Source: CBFHSF01 sp965658445 (GTDB taxonomy: Bacteria > Bacteroidota > Bacteroidia > Flavobacteriales > Schleiferiaceae). Taken from it: a stretch of 64,000 nt of DNA. Shown in pieces: positions 25,450 through 34,640 of the stretch (the stretch's first letter is position 1; each line of letters starts with the position of its first letter). The stretch is taken from the NCBI GenBank assembly GCA_965658445.1, contig CBFHSF010000009.1:1-64000 (forward strand). The letters are read 5' to 3'. Position numbers and translations under genes: made by a program. Under the pieces are notes generated by a model. The model searched no databases. It saw only the letters and a program-made list of their open reading frames with translations, and was not told the origin of the DNA.

Positions 25450-27846
25450 ATGTGGACCCTTATTGCTAGGATCATTTTACGGAATAAGATTTCCCTCCTT
25501 ATCGGCGTTGCCATTGCGACGGCCTTTATGGGGTACAAGGCTTCCGAAATCAAAATTTCATACCAATTTGCGAGAATCCTCCCTACGGATGACTCCGCAA
25601 ACATTCAATACCAAGACTTTCTAAAGACTTTTGGCGAGGCAGGCAACACCATTGTAATGGGTACTGAGGACGCTGAATTCTACACGCCCGATAGGTTGGC
25701 GGCTTGGGATGATCTGGCACAACAAATCACAGAAATCCCCGGAATAGAAAACGTTCTCTCCATTACTAGAACTTATGATTTAAGTCTTGATTCCAACGAT
25801 GTCTTACAACCCATTCCCTTTGTAGATGAGGTTCCCAAGACTCAAGAACAGGCCAATGCCCTCAAAGAAAAACTCTTGTCAAGACCCTTTTACAAGGGGC
25901 TGTTGTACACGCGAGAAGGCGAAGTCAACTTGATGATGGTCACCCTTGCCAACGATCAACTCTACAACAAGAACATCATTCGAATTGTAGAGGCGGTCAA
26001 AGAAATCGCAGACAATTTTCAGTTGGAAACGCAGATTCCCGTTCACGTCTCGGGACTTCCCTACATACGAATGGCGAACACGCAAAAGGTGAAAGATGAG
26101 GTGTACTTGTTCATCTTCTTGACCATCGCCATTACGGCCATCTTGTTGTTGGTGTTTTTGAAATCTATTCGCGCCATGCTCATCGCACTTACTGTGGTGG
26201 TCATTGGTGTGATTTTTAGTTTTGGGCTCATCAGTAGTTTTGGGTTTTCCATTACCCTTCTCAGTTCTTTGATCCCGCCGCTGGTCATTGTGATTGGGAT
26301 TCCCAATTGTATTTTCCTCATCAACAAATACCACTCAGAGTACAAGCAGCACGGAGTGAAGATTTTGGCACTGCACCGCGTAATTCGAAAAGTGGGGAAC
26401 GTGACGCTTATTACCAATATGACTACGGCATTGGGATTTGCCGCGTTTATTCTCACGGAGTCTCAGGCGTTGGTAGAATTTGGAATTGTGGCTTCGGTTA
26501 ACATCCTTGTGGTGTTTGTCATCAGCATTATCCTCATCCCTATAATCTACACCTATCTGACGCCACCTAAGGAGAGACATTACAATCACTTGGACAAGAA
26601 GTGGCTCAACGGGATGATTTCTACCTTGACCTGGTCAGTACAACACGCCAGACCGCTAGTTTACGGGGTGTCATTGCTCGTGGCTGTAGGTGCTTTGTAC
26701 GGCATTTCCAAAATAGAAACGACCGGAAATCTCACGGAAGACTTCTCCAAGGACGACCCCGTTTTTCAGGATGTGAAGTTTATGGAAGCTCAGTTTAAAG
26801 GGGTGATTCCATTGGAGATTATTATCGATACGCGAAAGGCCAAAGGCGTTCAGAAGTCTAGCACGCTCAAGCGAATGGACAAGCTTCAGGCCACATTGGA
26901 TACCTTCCCCAACATTTCTCGATCGCTTTCTATGGTCGATTTTATTAAATCTGCTACACAAGCGGTCCTTGGGAACGATCCGGGTTCTTATCGCCTTCCG
27001 GATACTTGGGAGGCACCTATTGTTACTCAAAGCCTTCCCGAAGCGGGAGATCAAGACATTGCGCTACTCAACTCCTTGGTCGATTCCATAGGGCAGAAGG
27101 GACGAATTACCATGCAATTGGCAGATATTTCTACACCGGAGATGAAGATTCTCGAGGGGCAGATTACGGATATCGTCATGGATATTTTCCCCAAAGAAAA
27201 ATACGAGGTGACCATTACGGGGGCTTCGGTTGTTTTCTTAAAGGGAACGGATTACCTCATTAAGAACTTGATCATCTCCTTGGCCCTTGCGGTTTCCGTT
27301 ATCGCCTTGATAATGGCCTTCCTCTTTGGTTCGGTCCGCATGGTGTTTATTTCTTTGATCCCCAATATTATTCCCCTACTGGTAACGGGTGGTCTGATGG
27401 GATACTTTGGGATTCCCATTAAGCCTTCTACCATCTTGGTATTTTCCATTGCCTTTGGTATTTCTGTGGACGATACCATCCACTACTTGGCCAAGTACAG
27501 ACAAGAGCTCAAGGCCAACGGTTGGAAGATCGGGCCGGCAGCCTTGGCGTCGATTCGTGAGACGGGAGTTTCCATGTTCTACACGTCGGTGGTGCTCTTC
27601 TCAGGCTTCAGTATTTTTATATGGTCTGAGTTTGGAGGAACCATTGCTTTGGGGATTTTAGTTTCTTTGACTTTGTTTGTTGCCATGGTGAGCAACTTGG
27701 TTTTATTGCCTTCTCTATTGATGTCTCTAGAAAGATTTGTAACTTCTCGAGAATTCAATGAGAACCTCATAGAAATCTACGAGCCAGAAGAAGAGGAGTT
27801 AGCGCAGGAGGAGGCACAGTATGACCTTGAGGAAGAATCACCATAG
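25450..27846 (+). CDS. RND/MMPL-family exporter (patched-like)
   Basis: The 798-residue inner-membrane protein has the two-fold RND layout. One membrane helix (about 10-28) and a periplasmic loop are followed by five or more helices with FGLISSFGFSITLLSSLIPPLV. A second helix, loop and helix bundle follow with FSIAFGISVDDTIHYLAKY, the GxxxDD-type proton-relay segment. This is the MMPL/patched branch, which exports lipids or hydrophobic compounds, rather than the AcrB type; no membrane-fusion protein or TolC gene is adjacent. The acidic C-terminal tail is Glu-rich. The start is fixed by the overlapping promoter box. Confidence 0.9.
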   Translation: MWTLIARIILRNKISLLIGVAIATAFMGYKASEIKISYQFARILPTDDSANIQYQDFLKTFGEAGNTIVMGTEDAEFYTPDRLAAWDDLAQQITEIPGIENVLSITRTYDLSLDSNDVLQPIPFVDEVPKTQEQANALKEKLLSRPFYKGLLYTREGEVNLMMVTLANDQLYNKNIIRIVEAVKEIADNFQLETQIPVHVSGLPYIRMANTQKVKDEVYLFIFLTIAITAILLLVFLKSIRAMLIALTVVVIGVIFSFGLISSFGFSITLLSSLIPPLVIVIGIPNCIFLINKYHSEYKQHGVKILALHRVIRKVGNVTLITNMTTALGFAAFILTESQALVEFGIVASVNILVVFVISIILIPIIYTYLTPPKERHYNHLDKKWLNGMISTLTWSVQHARPLVYGVSLLVAVGALYGISKIETTGNLTEDFSKDDPVFQDVKFMEAQFKGVIPLEIIIDTRKAKGVQKSSTLKRMDKLQATLDTFPNISRSLSMVDFIKSATQAVLGNDPGSYRLPDTWEAPIVTQSLPEAGDQDIALLNSLVDSIGQKGRITMQLADISTPEMKILEGQITDIVMDIFPKEKYEVTITGASVVFLKGTDYLIKNLIISLALAVSVIALIMAFLFGSVRMVFISLIPNIIPLLVTGGLMGYFGIPIKPSTILVFSIAFGISVDDTIHYLAKYRQELKANGWKIGPAALASIRETGVSMFYTSVVLFSGFSIFIWSEFGGTIALGILVSLTLFVAMVSNLVLLPSLLMSLERFVTSREFNENLIEIYEPEEEELAQEEAQYDLEEESP

Positions 27847-27853
27847 AAAAACC

Positions 27854-27906
27854 ACGGCGTCAAAAACATTTTGACCGCAAATGCGTAGTTAGGCTTTGAC
27901 GCCTAG
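27854..27906 (+). promoter_or_regulatory. Competing hairpins in front of rfbA
   Basis: GGCGTCAAA (27856-27864) can pair with TTTGACGCC (27895-27903). The same bases can instead form two local hairpins, GTCAAAA/TTTTGAC and TAGGC/GCCTA. The position between the RND gene and rfbA suggests a weak terminator or a leader switch. No T-run is present. Confidence 0.35.
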
Positions 27907-27923
27907 CCATTAAAAATCTAAAA

Positions 27924-28784
27924 ATGAAAGGAATCATCTTAGCTGGAGGATCAGGTACCCGCCTACACCCCTTGACCCTGGCCGTGAGTAAGCAACTCAT
28001 GCCCATCTACGACAAGCCTATGATTTATTATCCGCTTTCCACTTTGATGAATGCGGGAATCAAGGACATTCTCATCATTACTACACCTCACGATCACGAG
28101 ATGTTTGTAAAGTTGTTGGGAGATGGTTCGCGCGTGGGATGTAATTTCCAATACACCATTCAGGAAGTTCCCAACGGACTGGCTCAGGCCTTTGTCTTGG
28201 GAGAAGAATTTATTGCCGGCGATCACGCCGCCCTAATCTTGGGAGACAATATCTTCCACGGAACGGAGATGCCTTCACTTCTCAGCGAAAGCGCAGATCC
28301 CAAAGGGGGAATTGTATTTGCCTATCGCGTTTCGGATCCGAAGCGTTACGGTGTCGTAGAGTTTGACAAAAACCTACACGCCATCAGCATAGAAGAAAAG
28401 CCCGAAAAGCCAAAGTCCAAGTACGCCGTACCCGGATTGTACTTCTACGACAACCGCGTGGTGGACATCGCTAAAGGTCTACAGCCAAGCCCTCGTGGCG
28501 AATACGAAATTACCGATGTCAACAAGGCCTACCTAGAAATGGGTGAGCTCAACGTTCGCATCTTGGACCGCGGAACCGCGTGGTTAGACACCGGAACCTT
28601 CCCCTCTTTGATGGCCGCAGGTCAGTTTGTTCAGGTCATTGAAGAGCGCCAAGACATCAAGGTAGGTTGTATTGAAGAAGTCGCCTTTAACAAGGGCTTC
28701 ATCACCGCAGAAGAACTCGAAAACATCGCACAACCTCTCCTCAAGAGCGGTTACGGAAAATATCTCTTATCTCTACTTTCATAG
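27924..28784 (+). CDS. rfbA: Glucose-1-phosphate thymidylyltransferase
   Basis: First enzyme of dTDP-rhamnose synthesis: glucose-1-phosphate plus dTTP gives dTDP-glucose. The nucleotide-binding loop LAGGSGTRLHPLT (residues 6-18) and SKQLMPIYDKPMIYYPLS are textbook for the family, as is the 286-residue length. rfbB, rfbC and rfbD are not in the window, so the pathway is split. Only 3 bp separate it from the following prenyl synthase gene, which implies a shared transcript. Confidence 0.97.
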   Translation: MKGIILAGGSGTRLHPLTLAVSKQLMPIYDKPMIYYPLSTLMNAGIKDILIITTPHDHEMFVKLLGDGSRVGCNFQYTIQEVPNGLAQAFVLGEEFIAGDHAALILGDNIFHGTEMPSLLSESADPKGGIVFAYRVSDPKRYGVVEFDKNLHAISIEEKPEKPKSKYAVPGLYFYDNRVVDIAKGLQPSPRGEYEITDVNKAYLEMGELNVRILDRGTAWLDTGTFPSLMAAGQFVQVIEERQDIKVGCIEEVAFNKGFITAEELENIAQPLLKSGYGKYLLSLLS

Positions 28785-28787
28785 TCA

Positions 28788-29765
28788 ATGAGTCAAATAA
28801 TTGAAAAGTATCAGAAGGCTTTTGCAACGGCCTTGGATACCTTGTCTTGGGAAGGCAAGCCTTCCAACCTCTACGATCCCGCTGAGTACATCATGTCCTT
28901 AGGAGGGAAGAGATTGCGCCCCATCCTTACGTTTATTGGCGCGCAGCTATATACAGAAGATCTCAACAAGGCCATACCTCCCGCGTTGGCCGTAGAAATA
29001 TTTCACAACTTTTCTCTCGTCCACGATGACATTATGGATGAGGCCCCTCTCCGAAGAGGAAAGCCCACGGTTCACGAAAAGTGGAATGATAATGTGGCCA
29101 TTCTCAGTGGGGATATGATGTTGGTAAAGGCCTACCAACAATTGGAAAATGTAGACACAGCCCTTCAGTCTACACTGCTTCCCATTTTTTCTAGGATGGC
29201 CATTGAAGTTTGTGAGGGGCAGATGCTGGACATGGATTTCGAAAATCGCGATACCGTTTCTCCAGAAGAATACCTCCAGATGATTGCCTTTAAAACCTCT
29301 GTGCTGATTGGTGCAGCCTTTCAAATGGGTGCTTTGGTAGGAGGAGCCTCTATTGAAGACGCCGAGAAACTCTACACCTTTGGATTGGACCTCGGTATTT
29401 CTTTCCAAATTATGGATGACTACCTCGACGTCTATGGCGATCCCGAAAAATTCGGAAAGCAAGTAGGTGGCGACATCCTCGCCAACAAAAAGACATTACT
29501 TCAGATCGAGGCGCTCAAAAGAGCCGAGGGAACTCCTCATGCGCAATCACTTGCCCAGTGGATGAATACCTCAGATAAACCCGAAGAGAAAATTGCAGCC
29601 GTTACGGCCATTTACTCGGCCTTGGGAATTGATCAATACGCTTTGGACAAAGCCGAGGAGTACTACAATATGGCCTTGGAGCAGATAGAGCCCCTTCACA
29701 TCAGCCAAGACAAAAAGGAAGAAGTAAAGGCCTTTGCAAACTGGTTGTTCCACAGAGACCGATAA
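28788..29765 (+). CDS. Polyprenyl diphosphate synthase, probably geranylgeranyl type
   Basis: Trans-isoprenyl diphosphate synthase with both aspartate-rich motifs: DDIMD at 80-84 and DDYLD at 209-213, plus GGKRLRP at 39-45 for substrate binding. The fifth residue before the first motif is Phe75 and there is no two-residue insertion in the motif. In the family this points to a C15-C20 chain length of the type I geranylgeranyl synthase kind; product length is inference. It follows rfbA by 3 bp and precedes a small hypothetical gene by 17 bp. Confidence 0.92.
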   Translation: MSQIIEKYQKAFATALDTLSWEGKPSNLYDPAEYIMSLGGKRLRPILTFIGAQLYTEDLNKAIPPALAVEIFHNFSLVHDDIMDEAPLRRGKPTVHEKWNDNVAILSGDMMLVKAYQQLENVDTALQSTLLPIFSRMAIEVCEGQMLDMDFENRDTVSPEEYLQMIAFKTSVLIGAAFQMGALVGGASIEDAEKLYTFGLDLGISFQIMDDYLDVYGDPEKFGKQVGGDILANKKTLLQIEALKRAEGTPHAQSLAQWMNTSDKPEEKIAAVTAIYSALGIDQYALDKAEEYYNMALEQIEPLHISQDKKEEVKAFANWLFHRDR

Positions 29766-29782
29766 TTGCCGACACTCTTTTT

Positions 29783-30133
29783 ATGAGACCCCTTCCCACA
29801 CAAATCAAAGAGGATTTGGCGGCCTTTTACGAAGACCCCAACCACCTCGAGAAATTGGTCCAACAAGTCATCAAAGACTTGGAGTGGAGAGATGATGTCA
29901 CCGCCGATTCCCTCGCCGATTTATACTCCTTAATCCACGGTTTTTTCGATGCAAAATCGGGTGACTCCCAAGTCCTCAGCGTCCTCTACCGCATTGACGT
30001 CCCTGAAGACCGCGTCAACGCCGCCCTAGAATCCGGTGAATTCGAAACCATCGCTGAACTCGTCGCCGTTCACGTTTTGCTGAGGGAGGCTCAGAAGGTG
30101 TTTTTTAGGGTTAACTATTCGCAGAATAGTTAA
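29783..30133 (+). CDS. Hypothetical cytoplasmic protein, 116 aa
   Basis: I do not recognise a named family. It has no signal peptide or membrane segment, is acidic, and looks mostly helical. The close spacing to the prenyl synthase gene (17 bp) suggests one operon. Its last eight codons and stop lie inside a perfect 11-bp inverted repeat (30110-30134), so the final residues VNYSQNS may be a repeat-derived extension rather than part of the original protein. Confidence 0.75.
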   Translation: MRPLPTQIKEDLAAFYEDPNHLEKLVQQVIKDLEWRDDVTADSLADLYSLIHGFFDAKSGDSQVLSVLYRIDVPEDRVNAALESGEFETIAELVAVHVLLREAQKVFFRVNYSQNS

Positions 30134-30134
30134 C
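30110..30134. repeat. Perfect 11-bp inverted repeat over the stop codon
   Basis: GTTAACTATTC-GCA-GAATAGTTAAC. It contains the TAA of the preceding gene and runs directly into a CAGGCAA-type 7-bp array (30132-30151). It has no T-run, so termination is not obvious. Confidence 0.8.
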
Positions 30135-31048
30135 AGGCAACGGGCAACAGGAGCAGCTGGCGCGGATTTAGGATTTGTTCCGATGATTTGGTTGTTTCTT
30201 TGGTTTTTCAACTACCCCGTCTTCGCCAGCCTAAGGCTGACGAATCCACCCCTTCGCCAGCGAAGGGGAATTGCGCTGGCGCGGATTTACTTCTCTTCGT
30301 TCAGGGAATCGAATGTTTTTAGGTTTTAGGATGATTTGCAATCCGTGCCTTTTACCCTTTTCCAACATTCTGCGCCGCTCAAACCACTTTTCAAGGGGCC
30401 TTGCCCCTTAAACCCCGCGCGCCCCTCTGGCCGGTGCGCCCTCGGCCTTTCATTTTTTTACGAACGATAAACTGATTTTTATTGGGGTTCGTGAATCCGC
30501 AAGCGGATTTTCCTTGATTAAAAAAACGAAATCAGATTCTCTGATTCATCAACACCAAAATTTCTAATCGTTGATAAACAAAAAAAATCAAGGCTAAAGA
30601 ATTCATGACCCTATTGGGATTTGTTCGCTATGTGTTGGTAAACTCGTCCGCATTCTGAGGACTCAAACATACCAACTCATTTAACGCTCACTTCATCTTT
30701 AGGGGCCCCATGAATTCTTGAAGCCCGTCCTTTGTAAATCAATAAGTTATTTTTTCCTCTGGCATTAAGAACTAGACCGTAAATAGTGTTTGTCTTTTGT
30801 TTGCAAAGTCGATTTACGAATTCTTCACCCAGGCCGCGGGTTTTACTCCTAGTCCCCAGTCCCCAGTTCCCAGTCCCTGATTCAAAACGTTCCCCTTCGA
30901 TGTTCCCAAATTAATATAAACACGGTGGTCCGCGACATATACTTTCGTCGCGGAGCGGGGTAGTTAGACTACGGTGTTAAAGAAAACACTCCTTGTTACT
31001 GCTCAACGCTCACTCCCGATACCTGTTGCCTGTTGCCCGATGCCCTCT
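30135..31048. repeat. Repeat island 2 (about 910 bp) with a candidate MITE-like element
   Basis: No gene is seen. In order it contains: CAGGCAA array (30132-30151); GCTGGCGCGGATTT (30156-30169); a 61-bp repeat (30210-30270), 59 of 61 bases shared with 55514-55574; GCTGGCGCGGATTT again (30275-30288); the 24-bp repeat (30393-30416); an A/T-rich middle; the 19-bp module (30811-30829); a CAGTCCC array (30851-30880); TAGTTAGACT (30961-30970); and ACTGCTC/TGTTGCC arrays (30998-31045). AACTACCCCG at 30210-30219 is perfectly inverted at 30956-30965, giving a possible 756-bp unit. The island lies between convergent genes. Confidence 0.7.
30222..30268. repeat. Double stem-loop inside the 61-bp repeat
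   Basis: Stem-loop 1 (30222-30244) has ten-base arms around TAA with one mismatch. Stem-loop 2 (30249-30268) is a perfect CCCCTTCGC-CA-GCGAAGGGG. The copy at 55526-55572 has the same two structures. Confidence 0.75.
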
Positions 31049-31717
31049 TTACAACGCAAACCCAACGCGAATAACATACGGTTGGCTGTAGTACGTCAAA
31101 TTCGGGTCGTAGGTCAAGTTGTAGAGGAAGAGCAGGAAAAAGGATCCACGGCCACCACCCGATTGACGAATACCTCCACCAAGGAACATGTTGGTTGACC
31201 ACGTTCTTCTCTCTGTGGTTTCTCCGGTTGTAGGATCGTAGATTACCGTGGAAGCCCAGTTTAACTGTTCAAATTCCGCTTGGAGAATAAGGGGTGCTAT
31301 GGGCTCATACCAACTCAATAAGTTGTAGCCGTATACTTCATTGGAATACCCTCTTAAGTAGGGATTTGGATAGCTGTCTGAATAGCGATAGTAGGAGTAC
31401 GTTCCACCTACACCCAAGGCGGTTTTTTCATTGAGCATGTAGTAGATTCTTGGCTGTAGATCAATGGCTGTGTAGGATCCAAATTGTAGACCAATCATTC
31501 CTCCGTATCGCAGGCGATCGAAGAAGTCGTCATTGGATTTTTTTTGAGTCGTTGCACGGGATTTATAGGAAGCCTTGGGCAGAGATTCTTCCTTTGGTTT
31601 GGTTTCTTCTGGCTTTGCTTCCTCCTCCTTAGGTTTTTCCTCAAAGCGACTAGGCGTTTGAGCCATTACCGCTAGCGTAGAAAAACCAAATACCAATGCC
31701 AATAAATACCTTTTCAT
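31049..31717 (-). CDS. Putative outer-membrane beta-barrel protein, 222 aa
   Basis: The signal peptide is cleaved near Ala19 (AVMAQ). A low-complexity linker rich in Glu, Lys and Pro (about 22-50) follows. Then come strands with alternating hydrophobic and aromatic residues (IGLQFGSYTAIDLQPRIYYML, YYRYS), ending YVIRVGFAL, where a hydrophobic C-terminal strand fits an outer-membrane barrel. I cannot assign a family. The gene's 3' end faces repeat island 2; it is divergent from sucA. Confidence 0.65.
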   Translation of the reverse strand: MKRYLLALVFGFSTLAVMAQTPSRFEEKPKEEEAKPEETKPKEESLPKASYKSRATTQKKSNDDFFDRLRYGGMIGLQFGSYTAIDLQPRIYYMLNEKTALGVGGTYSYYRYSDSYPNPYLRGYSNEVYGYNLLSWYEPIAPLILQAEFEQLNWASTVIYDPTTGETTERRTWSTNMFLGGGIRQSGGGRGSFFLLFLYNLTYDPNLTYYSQPYVIRVGFAL

Positions 31718-31861
31718 ATGTCGTAGATTATCAGGTTAAAGATACTGATTTTGGTGGAAACGAATTCACCGTTTCCCACCAGTCCTTACAACCATTGGAA
31801 TACTAATTTTGTACTTAAACGAAAAACCCCTGTAATGCGTTATGAGGTTGAATTAATATTG

Positions 31862-31869
31862 TATTTTTG
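31862..31869 (+). promoter_or_regulatory. -7 promoter box TATTTTTG of sucA-sucB
   Basis: It fits TAnnTTTG and lies 24 bp before the sucA ATG, giving a short leader of about 18 nt. The -33 TTG is not clear. Confidence 0.5.
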
Positions 31870-31893
31870 CCTAAATTTTTGATCATATAACAC

Positions 31894-34626
31894 ATGGATC
31901 GGTTTTCCTTCTTAGGAAGTGTACACTCGGAGTTTATTGATGATCTCTACCAGAAGTATCTGAAAAGCCCCGATTCGGTTGAGCCCAGTTGGAGGGCATT
32001 TTTTCAAGGTTATGACTTTTCTAGAGAGCAGTACGATGAAATGGATGCGGACGAATTTGTCGGTGCCATTCCAGAGCAAATCAGAAAAGAATTCCTCGTA
32101 ATAAATCTCATTAACGGTTACAGGTCTAGAGGTCACCTCTTCACTAAAACCAACCCCGTGCGCGCTCGTCGCACCTATACACCCAGTTTGGATATTTCCA
32201 ATTTCGGCTTGAGCCAAGAAGACTTAGATACTGAGTTTGAGGCTGGGCACGAAGTAGGACTTTCCGGCAAGGTGAGCTTGAGAACCATTATCAATCACCT
32301 AGAAAACATTTACTGTCAGTCCATCGGGACGGAGTACATGTACATCCGCAAGCCTGAGGTGGTTTCTTGGATTCAGAAAAAACTACACGTCAATGACTTT
32401 TCTCCTTCCTACTCAGTAGATCAGAAGAAGAGAATTCTACACAAACTCAACGAGGCCGTTGCCTTTGAGAGCTTCCTAAACACCAAGTTTGTCGGACAAA
32501 AGCGCTTCTCTATTGAGGGGGGTGAGTCCTTGATTCCCGCATTGGATTCCGCCATTCAGGCCTCGTCAACTCTAGGGGTTGAAGAGTTTGTAATTGGTAT
32601 GGCTCACCGCGGTAGACTCAACGTGCTCTCCAATATTTTTGGAAAGCCGCAGAGAGAGATTTTCTCTGAGTTTGAGGGCAAGGAGTTTAGTGACGAAAGC
32701 ATTGACGGAGACGTAAAATATCACTTGGGATACTCCACGCAAACGGAGAACCTCCAAGGCAAGCCCTTAAAACTCAACTTGAGCCCTAACCCTTCTCACT
32801 TGGAGGCTGTGGACCCCGTTGTAGAGGGAATTGCTCGAGCTAAAATCAACAACGATTACGGCGGCGATAGATCCAAAGTCATGCCCATCCTCATTCACGG
32901 GGATGCTGCCATTGCCGGTCAAGGAGTGGTTTACGAAACCGTTCAGATGGAAACCCTAGAAGGGTACGGAACCGGAGGAACGCTTCACATTGTAATCAAC
33001 AACCAAGTTGGTTTTACCACCAACTACCTCGACGCCCGATCGTCTACCTACTGTACGGATGTAGCCAAAGTAATTTTGGCTCCCGTTCTCCACGTAAACG
33101 GAGATGATGTAGAAGCCGTTTGTCACGCAGTTAACTTTGCTGCTGAGTACAGACAGCAATTCAACAAAAACGTATTTATCGATCTCTTGTGTTACCGCAA
33201 GTACGGACACAACGAGGGAGATGAGCCACGCTTTACACAGCCCTTGCTTTACAAGGCCATTTCTAAGCACCCCAACCCTCGCAAGATTTACAATCAAATT
33301 TTGTTGGAGGAAGGCGTTGTGGGAGAGGGATTCCTCAAGGAAATGGAGAAGGAGTTCAAGGCCATGCTAGAGCAAGACTTTGACGAGTCTAAGAAAATTG
33401 AAAAGAACATCCTTACGCCCATCATGCAAGATGAGTGGGAAGGATATGAAATTCCGGAAGAGGGATCTAAGCTTCCCTCAGTGGATACGAGCTTTGATAT
33501 TAGCAGCCTCAAAGAAATCGCCACGACCATTACCACCCTTCCCGAAGGCAAGAAATTCTTTAACAAGATTCAGCGCTTGCTCAAGGAAAGAGCAAAAATG
33601 GTTTTTGAAACCAATCAACTCGATTGGGGAATGGCGGAGCAGTTGGCCTACGGATCATTGATCACGGAAGGTTACAACGTGAGGATTTCTGGTGAGGACG
33701 TAGAAAGGGGAACCTTTTCTCACCGTCACGCGGTTCTCAAAGTGGAGGATTCGGAAGAGGAGTACGTGTTGCTCAACTCCATCCCCGACAGAGAGGGCCG
33801 ATTTGCCATCTACAATTCACACCTCAGTGAGTACGCCGTTTTGGGATTTGACTATGGTTACGCCATGGCCTCTCCTAAAACTCTGAATATTTGGGAAGCC
33901 CAGTTTGGGGACTTCGCCAACGGAGCACAGATTATCATTGACCAGTTTATTGCTGCCGCTGAAGACAAGTGGAAGCTGCAAAACGGATTGGTTATGTTGC
34001 TGCCCCACGGGTACGAAGGTCAAGGAGCTGAGCACTCTTCTGCGCGCTTGGAGCGATTCCTCCAATTGTGTGCACAAGACAACATGCAAGTGGCCAACGT
34101 CACTACACCAGCAAACTTCTTCCACCTATTGAGAAGACAAATGCACCGCAACTTTAGAAAGCCCTTGGTAGTGATGTCTCCCAAGAGCTTGTTGAGGTCT
34201 CCACACTGTCTCTCTCCACTTGAGGACTTGGCAAAAGGTGAGTTCCAAGAATTGATTGACCACCCAACCGCTGATCCTAAAAAGGTGAAGAAGGTGGTAT
34301 TTACATCGGGTAAGTTCTACTACGACATCGAAGTAGAAAGAGCCGAGCGCAAAGACGAGTCTGTGGCCATCGTGAGATTGGAGCAGCTCTACCCATTGCC
34401 TGCCGATGAGATCAATGCGGTATTGAAGAAGTACAAAAACGCCGAGAAATTCGTGTGGGCGCAAGAAGAACCTGCCAACGCAGGAGCCTGGACTTACATC
34501 TTGTGGCAGTTCCCAGAAAGATTGGAATTGGTTTCTCCAGCGGCCAGTGCTGCACCGGCTGCGGGATCACACCAAGTGGCTATAGCTAGACATAAAGACA
34601 CCGTTCAACGCGTGTTTAAAATATAA
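31894..34626 (+). CDS. sucA: 2-oxoglutarate dehydrogenase E1 component
   Basis: Thiamine-diphosphate-dependent decarboxylase of the TCA-cycle 2-oxoglutarate dehydrogenase complex; 910 residues, full length. The N-terminus carries the E2-binding-type segment with SWRAFFQGY. The core has FVIGMAHRGRLNVL, followed by HLGYST and the LSPNPSHLEAVDPVVEG block, HGDAAIAGQG and NNQVGFTT, all hallmark sequences. The C-terminal transketolase-like half includes the HGYEGQGAEHSSAR motif. It starts 24 bp after its promoter box and precedes sucB by 14 bp, making a two-gene operon. Confidence 0.98.
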   Translation: MDRFSFLGSVHSEFIDDLYQKYLKSPDSVEPSWRAFFQGYDFSREQYDEMDADEFVGAIPEQIRKEFLVINLINGYRSRGHLFTKTNPVRARRTYTPSLDISNFGLSQEDLDTEFEAGHEVGLSGKVSLRTIINHLENIYCQSIGTEYMYIRKPEVVSWIQKKLHVNDFSPSYSVDQKKRILHKLNEAVAFESFLNTKFVGQKRFSIEGGESLIPALDSAIQASSTLGVEEFVIGMAHRGRLNVLSNIFGKPQREIFSEFEGKEFSDESIDGDVKYHLGYSTQTENLQGKPLKLNLSPNPSHLEAVDPVVEGIARAKINNDYGGDRSKVMPILIHGDAAIAGQGVVYETVQMETLEGYGTGGTLHIVINNQVGFTTNYLDARSSTYCTDVAKVILAPVLHVNGDDVEAVCHAVNFAAEYRQQFNKNVFIDLLCYRKYGHNEGDEPRFTQPLLYKAISKHPNPRKIYNQILLEEGVVGEGFLKEMEKEFKAMLEQDFDESKKIEKNILTPIMQDEWEGYEIPEEGSKLPSVDTSFDISSLKEIATTITTLPEGKKFFNKIQRLLKERAKMVFETNQLDWGMAEQLAYGSLITEGYNVRISGEDVERGTFSHRHAVLKVEDSEEEYVLLNSIPDREGRFAIYNSHLSEYAVLGFDYGYAMASPKTLNIWEAQFGDFANGAQIIIDQFIAAAEDKWKLQNGLVMLLPHGYEGQGAEHSSARLERFLQLCAQDNMQVANVTTPANFFHLLRRQMHRNFRKPLVVMSPKSLLRSPHCLSPLEDLAKGEFQELIDHPTADPKKVKKVVFTSGKFYYDIEVERAERKDESVAIVRLEQLYPLPADEINAVLKKYKNAEKFVWAQEEPANAGAWTYILWQFPERLELVSPAASAAPAAGSHQVAIARHKDTVQRVFKI

Positions 34627-34640
34627 ATAACAAGAGTGTT

